From Eubacteriales bacterium (GTDB lineage Bacteria > Bacillota > Clostridia > Acetivibrionales > JANLFN01): a DNA stretch of 45,209 nt. The stretch is from positions 1 to 45,209 of the forward strand of contig JANLFN010000019.1 in assembly GCA_024655885.1 (NCBI GenBank), in the 5' to 3' direction. Positions 8,324 to 18,187 of the stretch are shown piece after piece. Numbering within the stretch: the first letter of the stretch is position 1; each line of letters starts with the position of its first letter. The notes beneath the pieces were generated by a model. The model was not told where the DNA came from. It saw only the letters and a list, made by a program, of their open reading frames with translations, and searched no databases. Position numbers and translations under genes: made by a program.

Positions 8324-9433
8324 ATGGTAAATAGAGAAAGAATGGTCGGAGAATTCATGGAACTTGTAAAAATCGACAGCCTTACAAGATGCGAGAGGAA
8401 AATGGCGGACACATTGAAGTCCAAGCTGGAGGGCATGGGACTGACGGTGTTTGAAGATGACGCGGGGGCGAGGATCGGCGGGAATGCGGGAAATCTGATA
8501 TGCACCGTTAAAGGGAGCAGGGATACCGACCCCATCCTGCTGATGGCGCATATGGACACGGCGGTGCCGGGAACAGGAAAAAATCCTGTCATACAGGGAA
8601 ACTATATCCGGAGCGACGGCACCACAATCCTGGGGGGAGATGATTTGGCCGGTGTGGAATGCATACTGGAAGCCCTCAGGGTTTTAAAGGAGGATGGGAT
8701 AGAGCACGGGGACATTCAGGCGGTTTTCACCATTGCGGAGGAAGGCGGGCTTTTTGGAGCGAAGAATATGGATTACAGCAAAATTTATGCCAAATACGGA
8801 TTTGTCATGGACAGCGGAGGGAGTATCGGGACTGTTGCCGTAAGGGCCCCTGCCCAAAATAAAATTGACGTGGTGGTAAAGGGAAAAGCGGCCCATGCCG
8901 GGATTGAGCCTGAAAGAGGAGTGAGCGCCGTTCAGATTATGTCGGAAGCGGTAGCCAACATGAGGCTTGGCAGGGTAGATGAGGAAACAACGGCCAATAT
9001 CGGGGTCATCAGCGGAGGACAGGCCACCAACATTATATGCGACAGGGTTGAGGTCAAAGCGGAAGCCAGAAGCAGGGACAGGGCCAAACTGGACCGGCAA
9101 ACGGAGCATATGAAGCAGTGCTTTGAAAAGGCGGCGGAGAAATATGGGGGAGCTGTGGAGTTTGAATCCGAGCTGTGTTACCCTGAATTTAATATCCGTG
9201 AAGAGGATGAGATTGTTTCCATCCTCAAAAGGGCTGCACAGGACGCGGGTGTGGAATTGGTACTGGAAGCCACCGGCGGGGGAAGCGATACGAATATTAT
9301 CAACGGCAGGGGAATACAGGCGGTGGACCTCAGCATAGGCATGGACAAGGTGCACACCGTTGAAGAACAGATCAACATAGACGATTTGACCAAATCCGCC
9401 GAGTTTTTAGTGGCAATTATAAAGGCGGTTTAA
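8324..9433 (+). CDS. M20-family metallopeptidase, PepT-like
   Basis: A 369-residue dinuclear zinc peptidase of the PepT-like branch. Expected metal ligands are visible: the His and Asp of LLMAHMDTAV, the Asp of GGDDLAGV, the Glu pair of AEEGGLFG, the Asp of VMDSGG and the His of MDKVHTVEE. The inserted dimerisation domain runs from about residue 180 to 285 (GKAAHAGIEPERGVSA). The start is the ATG at 8324, preceded by AGGGGTGG; a GTG at 8315 overlaps that site. It probably trims cytoplasmic peptides. It cannot be equated with true tripeptidase T by sequence alone. Confidence 0.85.
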   Translation: MVNRERMVGEFMELVKIDSLTRCERKMADTLKSKLEGMGLTVFEDDAGARIGGNAGNLICTVKGSRDTDPILLMAHMDTAVPGTGKNPVIQGNYIRSDGTTILGGDDLAGVECILEALRVLKEDGIEHGDIQAVFTIAEEGGLFGAKNMDYSKIYAKYGFVMDSGGSIGTVAVRAPAQNKIDVVVKGKAAHAGIEPERGVSAVQIMSEAVANMRLGRVDEETTANIGVISGGQATNIICDRVEVKAEARSRDRAKLDRQTEHMKQCFEKAAEKYGGAVEFESELCYPEFNIREEDEIVSILKRAAQDAGVELVLEATGGGSDTNIINGRGIQAVDLSIGMDKVHTVEEQINIDDLTKSAEFLVAIIKAV

Positions 9434-9568
9434 CCTTCAGGATTTAAGCGGTTCCACGAAAAGCATAAAATCAGGCTGCAAGATTTAAATTGAGTAAACG
9501 GATTAAATTATTGCCGGAGGAATACTATACCTATAGATGCTAAACGGTTTTTTTAGGAGGCAGATCGG

Positions 9569-10654
9569 ATGATCAAACGCATAGGTGTTTTAACCGGAGG
9601 AGGAGACTGTCCCGGTTTGAATGCGGTTTTAAGGGCTGTAGTAAAAACAGCCATGGTTAAATATGGTTACGAAGTCATAGGCTTCAGGGATGGGTACAGG
9701 GGGCTGGTGATGAATGACTATATGAAATTCAAGCCGGGGGATGTGTCCGGGATACTGGACAAGGGGGGCACCATCCTGGGGACGTCAAACAGGGACAATC
9801 CCTTCAGCTTCAGGATAGAAAAAGACGGGAAGGTGGAATACAAGGATCTGTCCGAAAGGGTAATGGACAACGTCAGCATGTTGGAAATCGACGGCATGAT
9901 TTTAATCGGCGGCGACGGAACCCTTACCAGCGCCAGGGATTTTTTCAGCAAGGGATTAAAGGTGGTTGGTGTGCCAAAGACAATAGACAACGACCTTTGT
10001 TCAACCCAGGTGACTTTTGGGTTTATGACCGCGGTGGAAACCGCCACCGAGGCCATAGACAAGCTTCATTCAACCGCCGAATCCCACCACCGGGTGATGA
10101 TCCTGGAGGTTATGGGAAGGTATGCCGGATGGATCGCTCTGGAGGCGGGGATTGCCGGAGGCGCGGATGTGATTCTAATACCTGAAATCCCCTATGACAT
10201 AGATAAGGTGGCAAAAAAAATTATTGAGAGAAAAAATGCCGGTAAAGGCTTCAGCATAGTGGTTGTGGCTGAAGGCGCCAAATCTCTGGATGGTCAGGTG
10301 GTTGTGCGCAAGGTGGTGAGTGACAGCCCCGACCCGGTGAGACTGGGAGGTGTGGGCAACAAGATAGCGGATGAGATAGAAAAAATCACAGGCATAGAAA
10401 CAAGGGTTACTGTTCTGGGCCATCTTCAGAGGGGAGGGAGGCCTACGCCCTATGACCGGATCCTTTCTACCCGCTACGGCGTTGCGGCGGTGGAAATGCT
10501 CCATGAGGAAAGATTCGGCGTCATGGTAAGCCTGCAGGGGGATGAGATCACCTGCGTTTCCCTGGAAGATGCCGTGGGGAGGCTGAAAACGGTGGCACCC
10601 GACGGTGAACTTGTGAGAATTGCAAAAAGTGTTGGGGTAGGGTTTGGAGATTAA
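9569..10654 (+). CDS. pfkA: 6-phosphofructokinase (mixed-substrate group)
   Basis: A 361-residue PfkA-family enzyme converting fructose 6-phosphate to fructose 1,6-bisphosphate. The phosphoryl-donor motif is GGDGT (residues 114-118) and the catalytic motif is PKTIDND (136-142). The Gly in GGDGT argues for ATP. The Lys in PKTIDND, where E. coli PfkA has Gly, is the state of the mixed-substrate group that also holds PPi-dependent enzymes. The GHLQRGGRPTPYD block near the C terminus is standard. The start has AGGAGG eight bases upstream. It opens the glycolytic cluster; a 249-base gap with its own promoters separates it from gap. Confidence 0.92.
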   Translation: MIKRIGVLTGGGDCPGLNAVLRAVVKTAMVKYGYEVIGFRDGYRGLVMNDYMKFKPGDVSGILDKGGTILGTSNRDNPFSFRIEKDGKVEYKDLSERVMDNVSMLEIDGMILIGGDGTLTSARDFFSKGLKVVGVPKTIDNDLCSTQVTFGFMTAVETATEAIDKLHSTAESHHRVMILEVMGRYAGWIALEAGIAGGADVILIPEIPYDIDKVAKKIIERKNAGKGFSIVVVAEGAKSLDGQVVVRKVVSDSPDPVRLGGVGNKIADEIEKITGIETRVTVLGHLQRGGRPTPYDRILSTRYGVAAVEMLHEERFGVMVSLQGDEITCVSLEDAVGRLKTVAPDGELVRIAKSVGVGFGD

Positions 10655-10668
10655 AAAATTCAAAGAGA

Positions 10669-10697
10669 TTGACAGTTACACCGTCATTGTCTATTAA
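10669..10697 (+). promoter_or_regulatory. Distal promoter before gap
   Basis: TTGACA at 10669-10674, 17-base spacer, TATTAA at 10692-10697, starting just after the pfkA stop codon. It is about 210 bases upstream of gap. Confidence 0.5.
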
Positions 10698-10768
10698 AGC
10701 ATAGGATTCGTCATTTTAGCTCATAATAAACTTAATTGCGGAATAAAGATTGTTAACTATTTAATTAC

Positions 10769-10786
10769 TTTTCAAACGGTTGAAAA
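10769..10786. promoter_or_regulatory. Inverted repeat overlapping the proximal gap promoter
   Basis: TTTTCAA, four bases, TTGAAAA. The right arm coincides with the -35 box of the promoter at 10780, so a protein bound here would block polymerase. Candidate site for a glycolytic or redox regulator; none is encoded nearby. Confidence 0.4.
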
Positions 10787-10808
10787 ACAAGGGAGAATAA
10801 GATAAAAT
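10780..10808 (+). promoter_or_regulatory. Proximal sigma-A promoter for gap
   Basis: TTGAAA at 10780-10785, 17-base spacer, TAAAAT at 10803-10808, leaving a leader of about 90 bases before the gap start at 10904. Confidence 0.65.
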
Positions 10809-10882
10809 ATTTTTGGCTTAAGTAAATATCTTCTAAATGAATAAAAATGCAAGGGATTTTTGGTGAAATATAGATACCATAA

Positions 10883-11914
<1,032 letters not shown>

Positions 11915-12071
11915 TTTCACACCGGAATAAAACGGAACAGGGTGGGGAGCATGAAATGCGCCGCTGCGGTCATGGAAACAACCGGGGAAGAATTGTAGGA
12001 CCGAGCGCATTATAATAAATGTCCGGTGCAGGTTATGGACATGAACAGCAGGTTCTTTCATTCATGAAATC

Positions 12072-12127
12072 AAAGGTCTACCCTGAAACCGACCGGCAGG
12101 GAATGGTTTCGGGCGGACCTTTTTATT
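12072..12127 (+). terminator. Strong terminator between gap and pgk/tpi
   Basis: AAGGTC..CCCTGAAACC pairs with GGTTTCGGG..GACCTT over about 16 bp with small internal bulges, followed by TTTTTATTT. It lies only about 50 bases before the fusion gene, so it may act as an attenuator setting the ratio of GAPDH to the later enzymes. Confidence 0.85.
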
Positions 12128-12178
12128 TGACGGGCAATTGGGCACGCAGGTAAGGTAATCAATACAGGAGGTATCAAT

Positions 12179-14125
12179 ATGGGCATGTTGAATAAAAAAA
12201 CGGTTGAGGATATTGACGTCAAAGGGAAAAAAGTCATGGTGAGAGTTGATTTCAATGTCCCTCTGGATGAGAATAAAAACATAACCGATGATAAAAGGAT
12301 TGTGGGTGCGGTTCCCACCATAAAGTATTTGATGGACCGGGGGGCGAAAACCATACTGGTTTCACACCTTGGCAGGCCTAAAGGAGGGTTTGAGGACAAA
12401 TACAGCATGAAGCCCACGGCCGCAAGACTGGGTCAACTGATTGGGAAGAAAGTGATCATGGCCCAGGATGTGATAGGGGATGATGCGAGAGCAAAGGCGG
12501 CGGCCCTGAAAGAGGGGGAAGTATTGATGCTGGAAAATGTCAGGTTCCATAAGGAAGAGGAAAAAAACGACCCTGCTTTTGCAAAGGAACTGGCAAGCCT
12601 TGCCGAAATTTATGTAAACGACGCTTTCGGCACCGCCCACAGGGCCCATGCTTCCACGGCAGGACTGGCCAAATACCTCCCCGCTGTTTGCGGGTTCCTT
12701 ATTAAAAAGGAAATAGAGGTTATGGGCAAAGCCCTTGCAAATCCGGCAAGACCGTTTGTTGCCATACTTGGCGGAGCAAAGGTATCCGATAAGATCGGGG
12801 TTATTGAAAACCTGCTGGACAAGGTGGACTCTCTGATCATCGGGGGAGGGATGGCCTATACCTTTCTCAAGGCAAAAGGCTACCAGATCGGAAACTCCAT
12901 TTGTGAAAATGATAAGCTGGACCTGGCAAGGGACCTGATGGAAAAGGCGGAAGAGAAAGGCGTAAACCTCATGCTGCCCATAGGCAGTATTGTGGCGAAG
13001 GAATTCAAAAACGACACCGAGTACCAGTATGTTCCGTCGGACAACATGCCTGACGGCTGGATGGGCATGGATATTGGCTCATTGACCATTGAGCAGTTCT
13101 CAAAGGAGATCAAAAAAGCCAGAACCATCGTATGGAACGGCCCTATGGGAGTATTCGAATTCCCCAACTTCGCCACAGGGACAAGGGAAATTGCCAAGGC
13201 GGTTGCGGAGTCGGGAGCGGTTTCCATCGTGGGTGGAGGAGATTCGGCGGCTGCCGTTGAGCAGCTGGGTTTTGCCGATAAGATTACCCATATATCCACG
13301 GGGGGCGGAGCGTCACTGGAGTTCCTGGAAGGGAAAGTATTACCCGGAATTGCCGTATTGATGGATAAAAACCCCAGGAGGAAAATTATTGCCGGAAATT
13401 GGAAGATGAATAAGACCCCGCGGGAAGCGGCAGAATTTGTTGAAGCGCTGAAGCCCAGGATCACAGGCGTTGATGCGGAAATCGCCGTAGGAGTTCCCTT
13501 TGTATGTATACCCGGGGTGAAGAAAGCCGCAGAGGGCTCAAGTATAAAGGTGGCAGCCCAGAACATGCACTGGGAGGAGAAAGGCGCATTCACAGGAGAG
13601 GTGTCCGGTGCCATGCTTTCGGACCTGGAGGTGGATTATGTGATTATAGGGCATTCGGAGAGAAGGCAGTATTTCGCGGAGACGGACGAGACGGTGAATA
13701 AAAAGGTCCATGCCGCGTTTAAATACGGATTGACCCCAATAGTCTGCGTGGGCGAATCGCTGGCTCAAAGGGAGCAGGGGGTTACGGCGGACATAGTAAG
13801 ATACCAGGTCAAGATAGCCCTCCACGGGTTAAGTGTGGAACAGGTAAAAAAGCTGGTGATAGCCTATGAGCCCATATGGGCCATAGGGACCGGAAAGACC
13901 GCCACCAGCGGGCAGGCAAACGAGGTGTGCGGCATTATAAGGGAAACCGTAAAGGAACTTTACGGGGATGATGCGGCCCAGGCCGTGAGGATCCAGTACG
14001 GCGGAAGCGTCACGGCGGAAAACGCCGGCGAGCTGTTTAACATGGCGGATATCGACGGCGGGCTTGTAGGCGGTGCAAGCTTGAAACTGGACGACTTCGA
14101 GAAGATTGCCAAATATAACGGGTGA
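12179..14125 (+). CDS. pgk-tpiA: Bifunctional phosphoglycerate kinase / triosephosphate isomerase fusion
   Basis: A single 648-residue frame. Residues 1-397 are a complete PGK ([38 protein letters not shown], and [13 protein letters not shown] near the end). Residues 400-648 are a complete TIM with the catalytic Lys in AGNWKMNK, the His in IIGHSERRQ and the Glu in [14 protein letters not shown]. Only Asn-Pro (398-399) separates the two; stand-alone TIMs usually start [13 protein letters not shown], so the isomerase has lost just its initiator. The two arginine codons at the junction are AGG AGG, a perfect internal ribosome site, so separate TIM synthesis from a non-ATG start cannot be excluded. 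A PGK-TIM fusion is known in Thermotoga maritima. AGGAGGT precedes the ATG at 12179. Confidence 0.95.
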   Translation: MGMLNKKTVEDIDVKGKKVMVRVDFNVPLDENKNITDDKRIVGAVPTIKYLMDRGAKTILVSHLGRPKGGFEDKYSMKPTAARLGQLIGKKVIMAQDVIGDDARAKAAALKEGEVLMLENVRFHKEEEKNDPAFAKELASLAEIYVNDAFGTAHRAHASTAGLAKYLPAVCGFLIKKEIEVMGKALANPARPFVAILGGAKVSDKIGVIENLLDKVDSLIIGGGMAYTFLKAKGYQIGNSICENDKLDLARDLMEKAEEKGVNLMLPIGSIVAKEFKNDTEYQYVPSDNMPDGWMGMDIGSLTIEQFSKEIKKARTIVWNGPMGVFEFPNFATGTREIAKAVAESGAVSIVGGGDSAAAVEQLGFADKITHISTGGGASLEFLEGKVLPGIAVLMDKNPRRKIIAGNWKMNKTPREAAEFVEALKPRITGVDAEIAVGVPFVCIPGVKKAAEGSSIKVAAQNMHWEEKGAFTGEVSGAMLSDLEVDYVIIGHSERRQYFAETDETVNKKVHAAFKYGLTPIVCVGESLAQREQGVTADIVRYQVKIALHGLSVEQVKKLVIAYEPIWAIGTGKTATSGQANEVCGIIRETVKELYGDDAAQAVRIQYGGSVTAENAGELFNMADIDGGLVGGASLKLDDFEKIAKYNG

Positions 14126-14131
14126 ATCAAT

Positions 14132-15682
14132 ATGAAAAAGAACAAACTGCTTGCACTAATCATTTTGGACGGCTTCGGCGTTAATCCCAGAGAAGAGGGA
14201 AACGCCATAAAAGCGGCATATAAGCCAACCCTCGACAGGCTGCTGGCCCAATGCCCCAATACGGTGATCCATACCAGCGGCCTGGATGTGGGATTGCCCA
14301 GGGGGCAGATGGGGAATTCGGAGGTAGGACATACCAACATCGGCGCAGGAAGGATCGTCTACCAGGAATTGACCCGGATAACCAAGTCCATTGAGGATGG
14401 AGACTTCTTTAATAAAAAAGAATTTTTGGACGCGGTGGAAAACTGCAAGGCTCACAACTCAAAACTGCATTTGTTCGGCCTCCTTTCGGACGGAGGGGTT
14501 CACAGCCACAACACCCACCTCTATGCACTGATAGAACTGGCAAAAAGAAAGGGCCTGAAGGAAGTCTTCGTACACTGCTTCTTTGACGGGAGGGATGTCC
14601 CTCCCGACAGTGCAAAGGGCTACATGGAGGAACTGGAGGAGAAGCTGAGGACGGTGGGAGTAGGAAGGATTGCCTCGGTGATGGGCCGGTATTACGCCAT
14701 GGACAGGGATAAGCGCTGGGACAGGGTCAGGCTGGCCTACGAGGCCATGGTCCTGGGCAGGGGGCTGGAAGCGGCCACCGCAGGACAGGCCGTGGCTCAA
14801 TCCTATGCAAGAGGGGAATTGGACGAATTCGTAAAACCCACGGTGATAGTGGAAAACGGTAAACCGATGGCCACCATTGGGAACAATGATTCCATAATTT
14901 TTTTCAATTTCAGGCCGGACAGGGCGAGAGAGATCACCAGGGCCTTTACGGATGCGAATTTTTCAGGATTCGAAAGGGAAAAGGGCTATTTCCCCATTTT
15001 CTTCGTATGCATGACCCAGTATGACAGCACCATAGAAAACGCTGCCGTAGCTTTTAAGCCGGAAAATCTCCGGAACACCTTCGGGGAATATATAAGCCGG
15101 CTGGGTTACAGGCAGCTGAGAATCGCCGAAACCGAAAAATACGCCCATGTTACTTTTTTCTTCAATGGCGGCGTAGAGGCGGTGTACGAGGGAGAGGACA
15201 GGGTGCTGATCCCTTCTCCCAAGGTGGCGACCTATGACCTGAAGCCTGAAATGAGTGCCTATGAAGTGACGGACGAAGTACTGAAAAGAATAGCTTCAAA
15301 GCAGTATGACGTCATCATTTTAAACTTTGCAAATTCCGACATGGTTGGGCACACCGGGGTGTTTAACGCGGCGAAATCAGCCGTTGAAGCCATTGACCGG
15401 TGCCTTGGAAGGATCATTCCCGCCATACTTGAACAGGGAGGCGTCGCTTTAATCACGGCAGACCACGGAAATGCGGAGCAGATGGTGGATTATGAAACAG
15501 GAAGGCCCTTTACAGCCCATACCACCAATGTGGTGCCTTTAATCGGCATTGGCCTGGGCAACGCCAGGCTGAAAGAAGGAAGGCTTGCCGACCTGGCGCC
15601 TACCATGCTGGAAATCATGGGGCTGGAAAAACCGGAGGAAATGACGGGACAGTCCCTGCTGGTGCGCAGAACGGGATTATAA
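14132..15682 (+). CDS. gpmI: 2,3-bisphosphoglycerate-independent phosphoglycerate mutase
   Basis: A 516-residue cofactor-independent mutase of the alkaline phosphatase superfamily, interconverting 3- and 2-phosphoglycerate. The metal-binding [18 protein letters not shown] opens the protein, the active-site serine sits in [17 protein letters not shown] (residue about 60), and the second metal site is seen in [12 protein letters not shown] and [10 protein letters not shown]. Length is standard. It starts six bases after the fusion gene with only a weak GGGTG site, so translation is probably coupled to TIM. It is followed by a long hairpin and then by pseudogene sequence. Confidence 0.96.
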   Translation: MKKNKLLALIILDGFGVNPREEGNAIKAAYKPTLDRLLAQCPNTVIHTSGLDVGLPRGQMGNSEVGHTNIGAGRIVYQELTRITKSIEDGDFFNKKEFLDAVENCKAHNSKLHLFGLLSDGGVHSHNTHLYALIELAKRKGLKEVFVHCFFDGRDVPPDSAKGYMEELEEKLRTVGVGRIASVMGRYYAMDRDKRWDRVRLAYEAMVLGRGLEAATAGQAVAQSYARGELDEFVKPTVIVENGKPMATIGNNDSIIFFNFRPDRAREITRAFTDANFSGFEREKGYFPIFFVCMTQYDSTIENAAVAFKPENLRNTFGEYISRLGYRQLRIAETEKYAHVTFFFNGGVEAVYEGEDRVLIPSPKVATYDLKPEMSAYEVTDEVLKRIASKQYDVIILNFANSDMVGHTGVFNAAKSAVEAIDRCLGRIIPAILEQGGVALITADHGNAEQMVDYETGRPFTAHTTNVVPLIGIGLGNARLKEGRLADLAPTMLEIMGLEKPEEMTGQSLLVRRTGL

Positions 15683-15703
15683 AGGCTGTTGAAATACATG
15701 GGG

Positions 15704-15757
15704 AGAACAAGGTTAAGATCGGAGCATTCCGCTGCGAACCAATCTTAACCTTGTTCT
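15704..15757. repeat. 16-bp perfect inverted repeat after gpmI
   Basis: AGAACAAGGTTAAGAT (15704-15719) and its exact complement (15742-15757) enclose 22 bases. There is no T-run after it, so it is more likely an mRNA 3' stabiliser or processing hairpin than a simple terminator. Confidence 0.7.
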
Positions 15758-15831
15758 GCTGAGGAGTGAAACTATTTTTGGTAAAGGAAAACATATCTAA
15801 TCGTTTTCCAATCAAACAAAGTAGTATTAGG

Positions 15832-16090
15832 CTATCCGTGCAAGAGCTCTTCCCCCGGTTCCCAGTCGACGGGGCACAGGCCTCCGGTCTGTGGCGCCTG
15901 GAGAACTCTGAGGGTCTCTTTGACGCTTCTTCCTATATTGCGGTCATGCATGACCGAATACCTTATCACGCCCTCGGGGTCTGATAAAAAGCCCCCTTAA
16001 GGCGATCCCTTCCTCTTCTATCAAGGTCCCGTAGCTGCGGGCTACCGCCTTGGTTATGTCCGAAGCCAGCGGGAAAGTGATTTTTCCCAT
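15832..16090 (-). pseudogene. Peroxiredoxin (AhpC/Prx family) C-terminal remnant
   Basis: Reading the minus strand from 16090 gives MGKITFPLASDITKAVARSY and then GTLIEEEGIALRGLFI. After a small frameshift near 15985 it continues DPEGVIRYSVMHDRNIGRSV, ETLRVLQAPQTGGLCPVDWE and PGEELLHG to a TAG at 15832-15834. This is the second half of a 2-Cys peroxiredoxin, including the resolving-cysteine region (GGLCP). The N-terminal half with the peroxidatic cysteine is missing, and the sequence beyond 16090 shows no relation. It lies in the 589-base gap between gpmI and eno, antisense to the glycolytic genes. It is dead or dying, not a functional enzyme. Confidence 0.8.
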
Positions 16091-16166
16091 TATTTTAATT
16101 GAGGCGTTTTTATGTTTTTTTTAGATAAAAATGGTTAAAATATAAACGGCTGCGCACAAAATATTA

Positions 16167-16195
16167 TTTACAATTGGTATGATATAGGATATTCT
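16167..16195 (+). promoter_or_regulatory. Candidate promoter for eno
   Basis: TTTACA at 16167-16172, 17-base spacer, TATTCT at 16190-16195, about 75 bases before the eno start; an overlapping TGGTATGAT could act as an extended -10. Confidence 0.45.
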
Positions 16196-16271
16196 ATAAT
16201 GGGCAAGGCCGCAAGAGGCCAATCATGTAATTAAAGATAAACGGTAAAAACAAGTACATGGAGGGATTTGA

Positions 16272-17573
<1,302 letters not shown>

Positions 17574-17617
17574 ATTTTTTAGCGCATTCAGCACCGGTTA
17601 ACTTTTCATTTTACAGC

Positions 17618-17646
17618 TTGTGTTTTTATGTGAGTTGTGTTAGAAT
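17618..17646 (+). promoter_or_regulatory. Promoter for secG
   Basis: TTGTGT at 17618-17623, exactly 17 bases, TAGAAT at 17641-17646, about 32 bases before the TTG start. Confidence 0.55.
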
Positions 17647-17677
17647 AGAACTTGTCGATTTTTTGGAGGTGTTTTTT

Positions 17678-17923
17678 TTGAGTGCGGTAAAAATTATAAT
17701 AAATATTTTGCATATTTTGTTTGCGATTTCAATCATAGTTTTCGTATTGCTGCAGTCCGGAAAATCCGCGGGGCTGTCGGGGTCCATCGCAGGAGGGGCG
17801 GAAACCTTCTTCGGCAAGAACAAAGGCAGGACCATTGATGCCATGCTGAGCAAGTATACGGCATTTGCAGCCATAGCTTTCCTTATTACATCCATTGTGC
17901 TGTATATGTTACTGGCAGCGTAA
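17678..17923 (+). CDS. secG: Preprotein translocase subunit SecG
   Basis: An 81-residue membrane protein with two hydrophobic segments (residues about 4-23 and 58-79) joined by the conserved cytoplasmic loop VLLQSGKSAGLSGSIAGGAE and FFGKNKGR. It is the accessory subunit of the SecYEG channel. The TTG at 17678 is chosen because GGAGGT ends seven bases upstream; the longer in-frame reading from 17618 would overlap the promoter. Being next to eno and rnr is a common Firmicute arrangement. Confidence 0.93.
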   Translation: MSAVKIIINILHILFAISIIVFVLLQSGKSAGLSGSIAGGAETFFGKNKGRTIDAMLSKYTAFAAIAFLITSIVLYMLLAA

Positions 17924-17946
17924 GCTGCATTGAATGAGAGAATGGC

Positions 17947-17984
17947 AAGAGGACTGTGTGGTAGATGCATGGTCCTCTTTTTGA
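17947..17984 (+). terminator. Terminator after secG
   Basis: AAGAGGAC pairs with GTCCTCTT around a 17-base loop, followed by TTTTGATT. Confidence 0.75.
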
Positions 17985-18036
17985 TTATATTTTTTGATTG
18001 ATTTCTGCAAACTACAAATAATAAAAAAATAAACAG

Positions 18037-18074
18037 GTGCCCCGTAATAGCATTGGGTTTTAGCGGCGGGGCAC
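18037..18074. repeat. GC-rich hairpin before rnr
   Basis: GTGCCCCG (18037-18044) and CGGGGCAC (18067-18074) are exact complements around 22 bases. No T-run follows. Role unknown. Confidence 0.5.
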
Positions 18075-18086
18075 AACAATCATAGA

Positions 18087-18140
18087 AGTGCTTTTTAACA
18101 TTTTGAATGCATTACGAAATTTGTTATATTAAAAAGCACT
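18087..18140. repeat. 12-bp inverted repeat upstream of rnr
   Basis: AGTGCTTTTTAA (18087-18098) and TTAAAAAGCACT (18129-18140) enclose 30 AT-rich bases that could hold the rnr promoter. The right arm ends 47 bases before the start. It could be a regulator site or an RNase R autocontrol hairpin; only the repeat itself is seen. Confidence 0.5.
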
Positions 18141-18187
18141 GAGAGGAAAATAGCAGGAAAAAAGATAAGCTGTTGAGAGGATAGGAT

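Noticed and set aside
8684-9355. 223-codon minus-strand frame inside the M20 peptidase.
   Set aside because: Antisense shadow of a well-conserved enzyme.
15766-15984. 72-codon plus-strand frame between gpmI and eno.
   Set aside because: The same DNA on the minus strand is clearly a peroxiredoxin remnant.
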